Shown: positions 26,223 through 35,755 of the stretch, piece after piece | Layout of the letters: each line of letters starts with the position of its first letter | How positions within the stretch are numbered: position 1 is the stretch's first letter | From: Microcaldota archaeon | GTDB taxonomy: Archaea > Micrarchaeota > Micrarchaeia > Norongarragalinales > Norongarragalinaceae | Direction: 5' to 3' | Assembly (NCBI GenBank): GCA_013360305.1 | Contig: JABWCK010000002.1 | Location: forward strand, 1-46,442 | Length of the DNA stretch: 46,442 bases | Translations under genes and position numbers: made by a program | Notes under the pieces: generated by a model | Told to the model about the DNA's origin: nothing | The model's database searches: none | The model's input: the letters and a program-made list of their open reading frames with translations, nothing else

Positions 26223-27073
26223 AAGATTTTAGTTAAAGCGAAATTTACTGCAAACATTGAAACAATGCTTCCCGCAGCCCAAATCAACAACGTTATTACG
26301 TTTACGATTGGCAAGTACGCGCTGATTATGTTGAATGGGAATTGAATTACTCCGACAGCGATTTGAATCGTTAAGCTAATTATTAAACTCGATAAAATCG
26401 TTAAAGCCAGCAAGCTTATTGCGCGGTGGTTTGTTTTCAAGTAAGACATTGATGCCGCGGTAGTAATGCTGTTTGTTTTAGTCAAGAAGTAGAATGGAGT
26501 AAGCATTAGTCGAGTTTGTTGGTAGATTATGTTGAGTAAGTAAAAACCTGCGCTGATTACGAAAAAGAATAACGGTATTGTTCCAAGCAACCAGCCGCCT
26601 GAAATAAAACCCAAGTAAGTCAGTATTCCTGTTCCGAACAAGACGAATAATGGTTGCGGCCAGTAAATAGAAAAAATAGCTGCTATTGCTATGTATATGT
26701 TCAGTAAAAAGAATTTCACGAAGTCTATTATTTTTAGTTCGCGAACCTTCAAGTTTTGTTTTTTCAACCCGTCCGAGTAAATCAAAGCGTTTGCTCCAGA
26801 CAACAAGATTGAACCAATGAAAATAAACAACAAGAAGCCAGTCAAACCGATTGAAGCGAGGGCTAGTCCTATTATTGTTGTTTTTATTTCGTTAGCTAGT
26901 TGAGGCACTGCGAATCCAATCAATCCTAGTACTAGCATTATTATTCCCGCAACCAAGAACAATAAACCAATTACTGCGGCTGCGACTGCAGTGTAATAAA
27001 GAGTAGTGAATGGTTGTTTAGTCCATTTTACTGAATGCCTTAATACTTCAGTTAATTGTTTAACGAAATCCAT
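26195..27073 (-). CDS. Polytopic membrane protein
   Basis: About six hydrophobic segments; RAISLLALTILSSLIISLTIQIAVG. Confidence 0.7.
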   Translation of the reverse strand: MDFVKQLTEVLRHSVKWTKQPFTTLYYTAVAAAVIGLLFLVAGIIMLVLGLIGFAVPQLANEIKTTIIGLALASIGLTGFLLFIFIGSILLSGANALIYSDGLKKQNLKVRELKIIDFVKFFLLNIYIAIAAIFSIYWPQPLFVLFGTGILTYLGFISGGWLLGTIPLFFFVISAGFYLLNIIYQQTRLMLTPFYFLTKTNSITTAASMSYLKTNHRAISLLALTILSSLIISLTIQIAVGVIQFPFNIISAYLPIVNVITLLIWAAGSIVSMFAVNFALTKIFYLTEKDLI

Positions 27074-27126
27074 TGAAATTAGTCACTCACTGAGTGTTAA
27101 TAAGTGATTATGTTAAAAATATTTTA

Positions 27127-28173
27127 ATGGATATAAAGGTTGAAATCAAGAAATTTGTTCCTGAAATAGAAGCATCAATGCAGGAATTACTTCCAAAGAA
27201 ATATAATTCATCCAGTATTTCAAAGACTTCTGGAAAAATTAATTACGAACTCGACTTGCAAGCTATTAATGGCTCAATTAATACTCCGTTTTGGGACTTG
27301 CTCGAGAGAGGCGGCAAGCGATGGAGGCCTGCTTTATTGTTAATGACTTGCGAAGCTTTAGGCAAGGATTACAAGAAAGCCTTAAACTTAGCTGCTTTAG
27401 TCGAGTTGACGCATAACGCTACTCTGGTCGCGGATGACGTTGAAGACTCGTCTGATGAAAGAAGGGGAAAACCTTGCTTGCACCACATTTATGGAATAGA
27501 CATTGCTATTAACGCTGGTAATTCCGTGTACTTTATTCCTGCAATGACTATATTGAATTCTCCTTATTCTTCAGAATTAAGAAACGAGTTAATGAATGTA
27601 TTCTTGATTGAAATGGTTAACGTATCTATTGGTCAAGGAATTGACATTTACTGGCACCGCGGATTAAAGGAAGAAGTAAGTGAAGCACAATACTTGCAAA
27701 TGGCTGCTTTCAAGACTGGTTGCTTGAGTAGAATGGCTTGCCGTTTGGCGTCAGTTCATTCCTCCGCAAGCAAAGAGCAAGTTGACGCGTTAGGAGATTT
27801 CGGCGAAAGCATTGGAGTAGCTTTCCAAATTCAAGACGACGTGTTGAACTTAACTGCCGATGAAGAATACGGCAAGGAAATCGGCGGAGATATTTCTGAA
27901 GGAAAACGAACGCTAATGACTATTCACGCAATGCAACACAGTCCAAAAGCAGCTCGCTTAAAGGAAATTTTGAACATGCATACCAAGGATCAAAAATTAA
28001 TAAAGGAAGCTATTGAAATAATCAAGCAAGCAGGATCGATCGATCATGCCGTGGGCATTGCTTCAAGTATTGTTGAAAAGTCTTGGAGTAAAATTGATTC
28101 ATTCTTGCCGGAAAACCAAGGCAAGTTAAAGTTAAAAGCTTTAGCCGAGTATTTGATTACAAGAAAATACTGA
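27127..28173 (+). CDS. Polyprenyl (geranylgeranyl/farnesyl) diphosphate synthase
   Basis: GGKRWRPALLLM; DDVEDSSDERRGKP (FARM); GVAFQIQDDVLNL (SARM); start trimmed to ATG 27127. Confidence 0.93.
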   Translation: MDIKVEIKKFVPEIEASMQELLPKKYNSSSISKTSGKINYELDLQAINGSINTPFWDLLERGGKRWRPALLLMTCEALGKDYKKALNLAALVELTHNATLVADDVEDSSDERRGKPCLHHIYGIDIAINAGNSVYFIPAMTILNSPYSSELRNELMNVFLIEMVNVSIGQGIDIYWHRGLKEEVSEAQYLQMAAFKTGCLSRMACRLASVHSSASKEQVDALGDFGESIGVAFQIQDDVLNLTADEEYGKEIGGDISEGKRTLMTIHAMQHSPKAARLKEILNMHTKDQKLIKEAIEIIKQAGSIDHAVGIASSIVEKSWSKIDSFLPENQGKLKLKALAEYLITRKY

Positions 28174-28189
28174 GGGAGGGCTTTTTTGT

Positions 28190-28465
28190 ATGCATGGTTT
28201 AGTGGGCTTGAATGTTTTGAAACAAGCTCGCGGCAACGCTGCGAGAACTACGATTCCTTTTTCCTTGTCTGCTTCTTCTTTAGCCGTTAACGGCTCTGAT
28301 TGTACTGTGTTGAATGTTAATTCTCGTTTTGATTGCGTTAAAGACTTAGTATCCAAACTATCTTTGGAACAAGCTAGAGCTTTTGAAAGAAAACACGGAG
28401 CAAGCTTTGACGTTACTGTAGCCTCAAACCACGCTCATTCTAGAATCATAATAAAAGAAAAATAA
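28190..28465 (+). CDS. Hypothetical protein
   Basis: ORF 91 aa with GAGGGAGGG shortly upstream of ATG. Confidence 0.5.
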   Translation: MHGLVGLNVLKQARGNAARTTIPFSLSASSLAVNGSDCTVLNVNSRFDCVKDLVSKLSLEQARAFERKHGASFDVTVASNHAHSRIIIKEK

Positions 28466-28518
28466 ATTGAAAAAGAATTAGTTTTTGGGACGAGAGCCTT
28501 TTTTTCTAAAAGGCTTTC

Positions 28519-29133
28519 TTATGCTTCGAAGTCTTCTTGTTTTAAGGAGTATTCTTCGTCTGAAGTGATTTTTCCTTGAGCTTTTAATACTTCTCTAGTC
28601 AATACCCAGAATACTAGTCCTAGTGCTTTTCTTCCTTTGTTGTTGGTTGGGATTACTAGGCTTAAGCCGGCAGGGTTGTTGTTTGTATCGCATAATCCAA
28701 TTACGGGTACTCCGAAGGTGCTGGCTTCTTTAATGGCTTGCTTGTCTACGCTTGGGTCGCATACCATGATCATTTCTGGTTCGACGAAGTCGTTTCTAGC
28801 AGGGTTCGTAAAACGACCGGGAGTGAACCTTCCGGTAATTGATTGAAAGCCGGTCATTTCGCAGAATTTTTGGATTGGCTTCTTAGCGTTGTCTTTAGAG
28901 CTAATAATGAATGTCTTTCCTGCGTCTTGTTTTGCTAGCAATTGAGCAGTTTCTAGCAATCGCTCGTCTAGTTTCTTTAAGTCAATAACGTGCAATCCGT
29001 CGTTTCTTGCTTTGTAAATGTATTCTTTCATTCCACCGTGCTTGTTTCTTGTTCCAATGTGTGCTCCTGCTTCCAAGTATTTTTCTTGAGGCAGTAATCC
29101 TGATTGTTGATAGTCACTCATTTGTTTCACCAA
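28519..29133 (-). CDS. rps2: 30S ribosomal protein S2 (uS2)
   Basis: YLEAGAHIGTRNKHGGMKEYIYKARNDGLHVIDLKKLDERL; PVIGLCDTNNNP. Confidence 0.95.
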   Translation of the reverse strand: MVKQMSDYQQSGLLPQEKYLEAGAHIGTRNKHGGMKEYIYKARNDGLHVIDLKKLDERLLETAQLLAKQDAGKTFIISSKDNAKKPIQKFCEMTGFQSITGRFTPGRFTNPARNDFVEPEMIMVCDPSVDKQAIKEASTFGVPVIGLCDTNNNPAGLSLVIPTNNKGRKALGLVFWVLTREVLKAQGKITSDEEYSLKQEDFEA

Positions 29134-29289
29134 TTTTTTTTACAGCCATACCCTGTTGGGAATAAACGACTGTTCTTAGTCTGAAAACGCGTTTCACTAA
29201 AAAAGCTAGTTTTCAGCTTACTAAATAACGCTAAATCGAGTTTAAAAAAGCTTTCCTGCGTACGCAGTTTTAAATTTTTGACTCTCGTT

Positions 29290-29859
29290 ATGCCTAGTGA
29301 AATGAAAGCCGGCCTTAAGTTGGAGTCTGTTGATGAAGAATTAGTCGAGACTCCTGAGTTCGAGGAAGAAATGCAGGGGATGGAGTTAGTAAAGAAAGCT
29401 CCTGCGTTGCTTCAAGCTAAGCGATTGATTGAAGCTGCTTTGTTTCAAGCTAACCGTGCTTTGAGTTTCAAGGAATTAAGCGAAGTTCTCGGCGGAAAAG
29501 AATACGTTCCGGGATTATTGCATGAATTAAAAAGCGAGCTTGACGCAAGCGATTCGGCTATTACGTTGTCAATGACTGAAGACAAAGCATTCTTGGAAGT
29601 CAAGCCTGACTACTTGGAGAAAGTCGCTTTCCTATCAAAACAAACCGAGTTATCCAGGAAAGCTACTCGAATTCTCGCATTAATTGGAAAAAAAGGACAA
29701 TTATTGCAGTCTGAGTTAAAGAATTATTTTCGTGGAGAAATATACGCTTACATTGCTGAACTAAAAGACTTCGGTTACATTGAAGCAACCAAGCAAGGAG
29801 CTACTCGATTATTAAAGCCGTCGAAAAAGTTTTTTGACACCTTCCAACTTACAGCCTGA
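29290..29859 (+). CDS. scpB: ScpB-like segregation/condensation protein
   Basis: Two winged-helix domains; AKRLIEAALFQANRALSFKELSEVLG; ELSRKATRILALIGKKGQLLQSEL. Confidence 0.82.
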   Translation: MPSEMKAGLKLESVDEELVETPEFEEEMQGMELVKKAPALLQAKRLIEAALFQANRALSFKELSEVLGGKEYVPGLLHELKSELDASDSAITLSMTEDKAFLEVKPDYLEKVAFLSKQTELSRKATRILALIGKKGQLLQSELKNYFRGEIYAYIAELKDFGYIEATKQGATRLLKPSKKFFDTFQLTA

Positions 29860-30595
29860 AGCCTTTTGGTTTGAATGCTATTAGTGTTTCGTCATCAGTT
29901 TGCTTGCTTTTTTGTTTCCTTAATTCTCGTCTAAGTTTTTCTAAAAATAATTTCATGTTGTTTTGAGTTTTAGGGTGTTTTCGTAGTATTTTCAAAGCGG
30001 TTTCGGCTAGTTGTTTTTGTCCTTCCCCGTTTCCTTTTCTACCTAAACTAGTTTTGGTTTCCGTAATTCCGTCGCTGTAAGCAATCCATATGCCGTTAGT
30101 CGGCAAACTTCCTTTTGGTTGTTCGTATTCTTTTTCTGAAATGCCTAATGGTTCTCTTGTGGAAATTGCAGAGTGATTCTCGTAAAACTCGTGTTTTAAC
30201 TCGCCTTTTTCGTTTCTGTAGATAAATAACGCTGGCAAGTGTCCAGCTGATGCGGAGGTAAGTTTTCCGTTAGCGTAATCAAAACCAATTCCAGTAGCGA
30301 AAGGAGTTAACGTGGTTCGGTTTATTTTTTTGCCTAGTTCTTCTGCTTTAACCGGTAATTCTAAACTAGCTTGATGAAATGCTTTGTGTATTGGCAAGCT
30401 TAGTTTTTTAGTAATTATTGTTGCTGCCAAGTTTGCGAAAGGAATGTTTTTTTCCTCATGACCAAAATAATCTATTAGCCCGAATTTTGTTCCTCTAGAA
30501 AATACGCGGTCGTTTCCTGTCTTTTCTAAAGGGTTAGAGTGATAAGCTATTTCTAATTCAGGGTGTCTTTTTGCAGCAGTAATTTTTCTGTCCAT
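29849..30595 (-). CDS. SpoIIE/PP2C-like (PPM) serine phosphatase
   Basis: KTGNDRVFS...FGLIDYFGHEEKNIPFAN; LTSASAGHLPALFI; IWIAYSDGITE; DDETLIAFK. Confidence 0.82.
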   Translation of the reverse strand: MDRKITAAKRHPELEIAYHSNPLEKTGNDRVFSRGTKFGLIDYFGHEEKNIPFANLAATIITKKLSLPIHKAFHQASLELPVKAEELGKKINRTTLTPFATGIGFDYANGKLTSASAGHLPALFIYRNEKGELKHEFYENHSAISTREPLGISEKEYEQPKGSLPTNGIWIAYSDGITETKTSLGRKGNGEGQKQLAETALKILRKHPKTQNNMKLFLEKLRRELRKQKSKQTDDETLIAFKPKGFRL

Positions 30596-30619
30596 TATTC
30601 TTCTTTGTTTTTTCTGGTT

Positions 30620-31264
30620 TTATTCTGTTTCGTATGCGGCAGTAAAGACTTTCTTGATTTCTTTCGCGCGAAGTGGTCCGATTCCTTCACAGTCTTGCAA
30701 TTCTTTTTCTGAAGCGGTAAATATTTTTTCAACCGACCCGAAGTGTTTCAAGAGTGCTTTAGCGTTTTTTGGGCCAATCATTGGAATGCTTTCCACGATT
30801 AATTGTTGTTGTTCTGACAATAATTCGGTTTTCTTGCTGAATTGTAGTTTGATTTCTCTTTTTTCTTGAAATTGTTCCTTGAAAGCAGTAGCGTAAAGAA
30901 ATTCCGCCAAGTCTTCCTCAGAGTCAAAAAACAATATTGGTATCTTGTAGTCGATAATTAGCGAAATCATTGCGCCACGAACTGCTTTTTCTTGAACTCT
31001 ATAGTATTCGCTTCCAATGACTGCAATAATTGGCGCTTGGTACGCGGCAGACATTTCTTTAGCTTGGCTGAATAAGCGACCGTCAATTATTGAACTCTCC
31101 AAGTCCTCGCTAGTTTTTCTTTCAACGCAAACACGGTCGCTCAAAATATAGTCTCCAATAATTAATCGTTGTGGTCTTAGTGAAGCGTTTAATTCAAATA
31201 ACTTGCGCGCAGTTTTACTCTTTAATTCTCGGTCGTCTAACGTGATTTCTGGTTTTTCGTCCAT
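30620..31264 (-). CDS. XPF/ERCC4-type nuclease with C-terminal HhH (nuclease half of Hef)
   Basis: DDRELKS; GDYILSDRVCVERKTSEDLESSIIDGRLFSQA; HhH IPMIGPKNAKALLKHFGSVEKIFTASEKELQDCEGIGPLRAKEI. Confidence 0.93.
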   Translation of the reverse strand: MDEKPEITLDDRELKSKTARKLFELNASLRPQRLIIGDYILSDRVCVERKTSEDLESSIIDGRLFSQAKEMSAAYQAPIIAVIGSEYYRVQEKAVRGAMISLIIDYKIPILFFDSEEDLAEFLYATAFKEQFQEKREIKLQFSKKTELLSEQQQLIVESIPMIGPKNAKALLKHFGSVEKIFTASEKELQDCEGIGPLRAKEIKKVFTAAYETE

Positions 31265-31265
31265 T

Positions 31266-32789
31266 TCAGTATTCTCCTAGTTTTTTTTGAGGGGCTTCGC
31301 TAATAATGTTTTGAATCGACTTGAGTGTTTCGTGCATTTTCTTTTCCTTGCGCTTTGAAATCCACATGAATGCTTCGTCTTTAGTGTCTTTAGTTACTAG
31401 AATAATCGCGTTTCCTACGCGCGTACGACCAGCTCGGCCGCGTCGTTGAATTAATCGAATTTCAGAAGGAACGGCCTCGTAAAAAACAACCAAGTCAACA
31501 GCCGGAACGTCTAATCCTTCCTCTCCAACGCTTGTTGAAACCAAGACGTTGAATTCCTTGTTTCTAAAAGAGTCGAGTGCTTCTTTTTGTTTTTTCTGGC
31601 TCATGCCTTCATTGCTTCGCCCGACAATAATCCTAGCATCAACGCCAGGCAGCTTGTTTAATTCCTTCTGCAAAGAATCAACGCTATTCCTGTAGTGAGC
31701 GAATACTATAACGCTTTGTCCTGATTTGGTTGAGTTTGAAATAATTTCTTTAAGTTTTTCTAGTTTGGGGTGTTCAATGTTTTTTTCAAGCATTGTTGAA
31801 GTAATCGTTTGAATTTTTTTTATTCGAAAATCATCAATTAATTGCTGAACTGCTTTAGTTTTAGTCTTCCTATCCTTCAATGATGAAAGAAACTCGTTTA
31901 ACGACTGCAAGCCTTGGCTTTCCAGCAAGTCGATTGCTTGAACCAAGTTTAATGCTTTAGCTAAACTGCTTAAAGCTTGGTAAGCGCGAGGATCGTGCTT
32001 GGTTGCTAGAATTATTTTACCTCTCAAAGCTAATAATTTTCCTTTATGCGTCGTTAAAGCAGCAGAATCAAGAAAACCGTTTTCTTTGAGTATCGAGAGC
32101 GTTTCTTTGAGTATTTCTTCTAGTAGTGTTCTGACTTCTTTGAATTCTTCAGGCAAGTCTACGTACTCGTTGTTAATCGTTACTTTGTTCGAGTACTCGG
32201 CTGCGTCTTTTTCGGTTTTTACTTCCAAGTGGTTGATTCCGAGGTTATTGCATACTTCCATTATTTTCTCGGTTTGAGAAGATGGCGAAGCTGTTAATCC
32301 AATTACTTTGATTTTTTTCGCTAGGGCTTGCTTTGCTATAAATGCGTAAGCGTAATCTCCTACTGTTCGGTGAGCTTCATCGAAAACAATCAAGCTGTAG
32401 TCCGTTAATTTTATTTTTCCGCTTAAAACATCGTGTTCTATAGTTTGGGGTGTGCCGACAATGACCCAAGAATTATTGTATAACTCGATTCGTTTTTCTG
32501 GTTGTATTTCTCCAGTAACTACTTGCACTGCTTCGGGATTAATTTCCAAAACATCCTTCAACCGGTCAGCTTGTTGCATTGCTAACGGCTTAGTCGGCGC
32601 TAGAAACAAGGATTTCTTTTTCTGGTTCAACAAGTGAGCTATTACTAGGATTGCTACGAATGTTTTTCCCATGGCAGTCGGGAAGACTACTAGCGCGTTG
32701 TGCTTCAAGCAATTCTCAGCCGCTATTACTTGATAATCCCGCAATTCTGCCTTGTCTCGCTTTAACAAAGTCAAATCTAAAGAATCCAT
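31266..32789 (-). CDS. SF2 helicase (helicase half of Hef)
   Basis: VVFPTAMGKTFVAI; IVFDEAHRTVGDYAYAFIAKQ; STSVGEEGLDVPAVDLVVFYEAVPSEIRLIQRRGRAGR. Confidence 0.93.
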   Translation of the reverse strand: MDSLDLTLLKRDKAELRDYQVIAAENCLKHNALVVFPTAMGKTFVAILVIAHLLNQKKKSLFLAPTKPLAMQQADRLKDVLEINPEAVQVVTGEIQPEKRIELYNNSWVIVGTPQTIEHDVLSGKIKLTDYSLIVFDEAHRTVGDYAYAFIAKQALAKKIKVIGLTASPSSQTEKIMEVCNNLGINHLEVKTEKDAAEYSNKVTINNEYVDLPEEFKEVRTLLEEILKETLSILKENGFLDSAALTTHKGKLLALRGKIILATKHDPRAYQALSSLAKALNLVQAIDLLESQGLQSLNEFLSSLKDRKTKTKAVQQLIDDFRIKKIQTITSTMLEKNIEHPKLEKLKEIISNSTKSGQSVIVFAHYRNSVDSLQKELNKLPGVDARIIVGRSNEGMSQKKQKEALDSFRNKEFNVLVSTSVGEEGLDVPAVDLVVFYEAVPSEIRLIQRRGRAGRTRVGNAIILVTKDTKDEAFMWISKRKEKKMHETLKSIQNIISEAPQKKLGEY

Positions 32790-32974
32790 ATTTATTTATT
32801 AGCTCGTAAACGAATTAATTCCTTAACTACGCCTCGATTCCGGTGGTTTACAAATACTGGAAGATAGGTGTTTTTAAAGCAGGATTGAGTTGTTTATAAT
32901 CCCGTGAAGCCTGGAATTGGGTGTTTTAAGGCACGAGCGGTTTTTATTTAGGAAAGGGGTGGATTTCTAGTAAA

Positions 32975-33175
32975 ATGGCTATTTTACCTTTAGCTCCAGT
33001 AGAGCGATTGATTCGAAAAGCAGGCGCTGACAGAGTGTCGCAAGACGCGGCTGAAGCGTTAGCTGATGTATTGGAAGAAGTTGGCTTGGATATTTCTTCA
33101 AAAGCAGTCAAGCTGGCAAAACACGCTGGAAGAAAAACTGTCACTAAGGAAGACATCAAGCTAGGCTCTAGATGA
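32975..33175 (+). CDS. Archaeal histone
   Basis: [63 protein letters not shown]. Confidence 0.95.
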   Translation: MAILPLAPVERLIRKAGADRVSQDAAEALADVLEEVGLDISSKAVKLAKHAGRKTVTKEDIKLGSR

Positions 33176-33178
33176 GAA

Positions 33179-34144
33179 ATGCTTGTTTCTATTCTTTCCT
33201 CCAAACCTGAGTTGTTGGGGGATTGTCTTTCTGCTTACAGTTCTCTTTCTCCTAAATCCTTGTTTCTAGTTATTAATCCTGAAAAAATTCACTCAGTTAA
33301 TGCTAAAACTATTTCAAAAATTGGTTGCGACTGCATTCACGTCAGTGAAGAATCATTCACGGATTCAGCGTTTCAAGGTTTTGGGGGGTTGAGGAATATT
33401 GCTTTGCTTCATGCAGTTAAAGAAAAAAAAGACTGCGTGTTTTTCGATGATGATACGCTTCCAGCAGCCAATCCTTTAGCTAGGTATGAAGAATTGTTTT
33501 CTCAAGGAAAAGAAATAATTTGCGGAAAATACTTAAAACACTCTGGCGGAAGTACTGCGTTATTGTTGTCTTTAATTGATTCGTTAAAGAAAAATTCAAG
33601 CCAAGCTGAATCCTTTCTAAATGGTATACCTATCGAAGCTAGTGAAGCGTTCGAGTCTTCCGGCTTGGTTGGAGGAAACATGGGTGTTTCTTTGAAAGTG
33701 GCTAGAACGTATTGTTTTTTTCCCACTACTTACAGAGTAGAAGATGGGTCGTTTGGTTTCTTAGCAAAATACTATGGCTTTCAAGTGTTTAACTCGACTA
33801 GAATGCCTCTAGTTATTCACTCCAAGCAGCCAGCGAAAAACGCTTTATTCAACAACTTAGTCAGCGAAGCTCGTGGTTCAGTGGTTTCTTTAAGCATTAG
33901 TGATTACTTGAATGGTTTAACCGTAAACAAGGAAGATAAAGCAAAACTAGTGTTCAAAAACTTTTTACTCCCTTACTTCAAGGAAAAAACAAGCAAGCTA
34001 GATTTAGACGAGTTCGGCAAACAAGTACGCGAACAAGTGCAAAGAATTCGCGCATTAACAGAGAAAGACTTTATCCCAAAAGATTTCGAAAAACAATTCG
34101 ACTTGTTTTTTAAAACGCAAGCAAGCTGGAAAAAAATTGTTTAA
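33179..34144 (+). CDS. Glycosyltransferase-like protein (GT-A fold)
   Basis: CVFFDDDTLP (DxD), GGNMGVSLKVART..FPTTYRVEDGSFGFLAKYYG. Confidence 0.6.
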   Translation: MLVSILSSKPELLGDCLSAYSSLSPKSLFLVINPEKIHSVNAKTISKIGCDCIHVSEESFTDSAFQGFGGLRNIALLHAVKEKKDCVFFDDDTLPAANPLARYEELFSQGKEIICGKYLKHSGGSTALLLSLIDSLKKNSSQAESFLNGIPIEASEAFESSGLVGGNMGVSLKVARTYCFFPTTYRVEDGSFGFLAKYYGFQVFNSTRMPLVIHSKQPAKNALFNNLVSEARGSVVSLSISDYLNGLTVNKEDKAKLVFKNFLLPYFKEKTSKLDLDEFGKQVREQVQRIRALTEKDFIPKDFEKQFDLFFKTQASWKKIV

Positions 34145-34198
34145 AAATCGTTTTTTTAGTTTTTTTTCTCTCACTTCGGGTTTGTTTTTAATTCTTTT

Positions 34199-35755
34199 TT
34201 GAAGCGTTTTAATAACGTGTGGGTTTTTTTGCTGTTTTTAGTATTGACTTCGGCTGAATTAATCGAACCGTCCAGTTTGCTTCAGCCAAACAATGGTTAC
34301 TCTGAGTTTTTGCTTCAAGTGCCTAGTGAAAAAGGAGAATATTTTTTCAAAGCAGATTTTCACTCGAAGGAAGGAAACTGCGGCGGTCCTGGAAGTTCAT
34401 GTGCTAGTGTTAGGTGCGTCAATCAAAGCGTTTTCGTTAATTCGTTGCAACAAGACAGTTTCTTGACGTGCGAACCAAACCCGGCTAGTTTTTGCGGCAT
34501 TAAAGAAAACTATCACTCTATAAACTTGACTCAATACTCTGGCACTCAAGTAAGCGTTGGAGTCAGTTCAGTTGGCGTTAGCGGATGCCAAAACGGTTGG
34601 GGAGGCTGGCAAAGGTTTTTACAATTAGAATTCATTCCCAAACCAAACGCTATTCCGACAAAACCGGTTTTCAATAATGCTAGTTATGATCGAGTTTACG
34701 GAAACCAATTCTTTCAATGGACTCCTTCAATTGATGAAGACGGTGATGCTTTAGAGTATGAATTTTTTCTAAAAGACTGGGAAGAAGCGAGTTGCTGCAG
34801 TGTTACTAAAAACGTTTCACTGCTTGAAGACGGCGCTCATTCTGTTAAAATTCGTTCCTTTGATGGGTTGAATTACAGCCAAGAAGATTATTTGGAATTA
34901 ATAATAGATTCATCTTTTACTCCAGAGTATTCACTAACTCAACAAAACCAGGAATTCGACAAAATCACTTGGTTGCTTTCCGTTTCAGGTCGAGGCGAAG
35001 GAGTGTGTTCGTTTGTTTTCGTTGGCGAATGGTTTTGCGATTTAAAACAAAAACAAGAAAAACAATTCACTACTTCGCTAGAATTAACAGAGTTCGTTAA
35101 TTATGAATCAAATTTTATTGAGAAGACTCTAGTCGTTAAAAACCCGAGTTTCTTGAATTATTCTTCGCTAGTGTTCAACGCGTGCAGCGATTATTGCTTG
35201 CAGCAAACAATTGACTTGAATGCGTTTCAAGAAAATTTTTTAACCTTCAAATTCGAAAAACCTTCATCTACTTTTGCTTCAACTCCTTCACCAACCGTTT
35301 TAGAAATAAAACAACATAATAACGCATCAATTGAATCAATTAGTGAGCCAGTGGTTGAAGTTGTTGAACCTGTCATCGCCTCAGTAATTCCTTCCTTCAA
35401 GCCAGTAAAACTAGATAGTGAATCTTCAATGATTGTTAACGACTCGCGCAGTGATTCGAGTTTCTTGCTATTGTTTCCAGTAATTGCTTTAGTTGTTGGT
35501 TATTTTTTTACTAGAACACCATTCAAAAAACAAGGCGACGTTTTAGTGTTTAAAGAAAAGCCCGGCAAAAAACTGTATTGTTTGCTTAACCAAGATTGCG
35601 AGCATAATGGTGAAAGCATTGAAACGATTCTTGGCTTGCTGGTTGTTTTTGATTGTAAAGCAATTCTTTACTGCAGTGAAAGTAATGTGAGGGAGTTTTT
35701 TTACTCTGAAAAAAGCTTAAATGAGTTAATCGCGTTAAGAATTAGTCATGCGTAA
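34199..35755 (+). CDS. Secreted membrane-anchored protein with Ig-like regions
   Basis: TTG start, signal peptide; C-terminal TM SSFLLLFPVIALVVGYFFT; 8-nt overlap with next gene. Confidence 0.6.
   Translation: MKRFNNVWVFLLFLVLTSAELIEPSSLLQPNNGYSEFLLQVPSEKGEYFFKADFHSKEGNCGGPGSSCASVRCVNQSVFVNSLQQDSFLTCEPNPASFCGIKENYHSINLTQYSGTQVSVGVSSVGVSGCQNGWGGWQRFLQLEFIPKPNAIPTKPVFNNASYDRVYGNQFFQWTPSIDEDGDALEYEFFLKDWEEASCCSVTKNVSLLEDGAHSVKIRSFDGLNYSQEDYLELIIDSSFTPEYSLTQQNQEFDKITWLLSVSGRGEGVCSFVFVGEWFCDLKQKQEKQFTTSLELTEFVNYESNFIEKTLVVKNPSFLNYSSLVFNACSDYCLQQTIDLNAFQENFLTFKFEKPSSTFASTPSPTVLEIKQHNNASIESISEPVVEVVEPVIASVIPSFKPVKLDSESSMIVNDSRSDSSFLLLFPVIALVVGYFFTRTPFKKQGDVLVFKEKPGKKLYCLLNQDCEHNGESIETILGLLVVFDCKAILYCSESNVREFFYSEKSLNELIALRISHA

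Noticed and set aside
28036-28046. GATCGATCGATC run inside the polyprenyl synthase gene
   Set aside because: Lies within a conserved coding region and is explained by the codons; too short to be meaningful.
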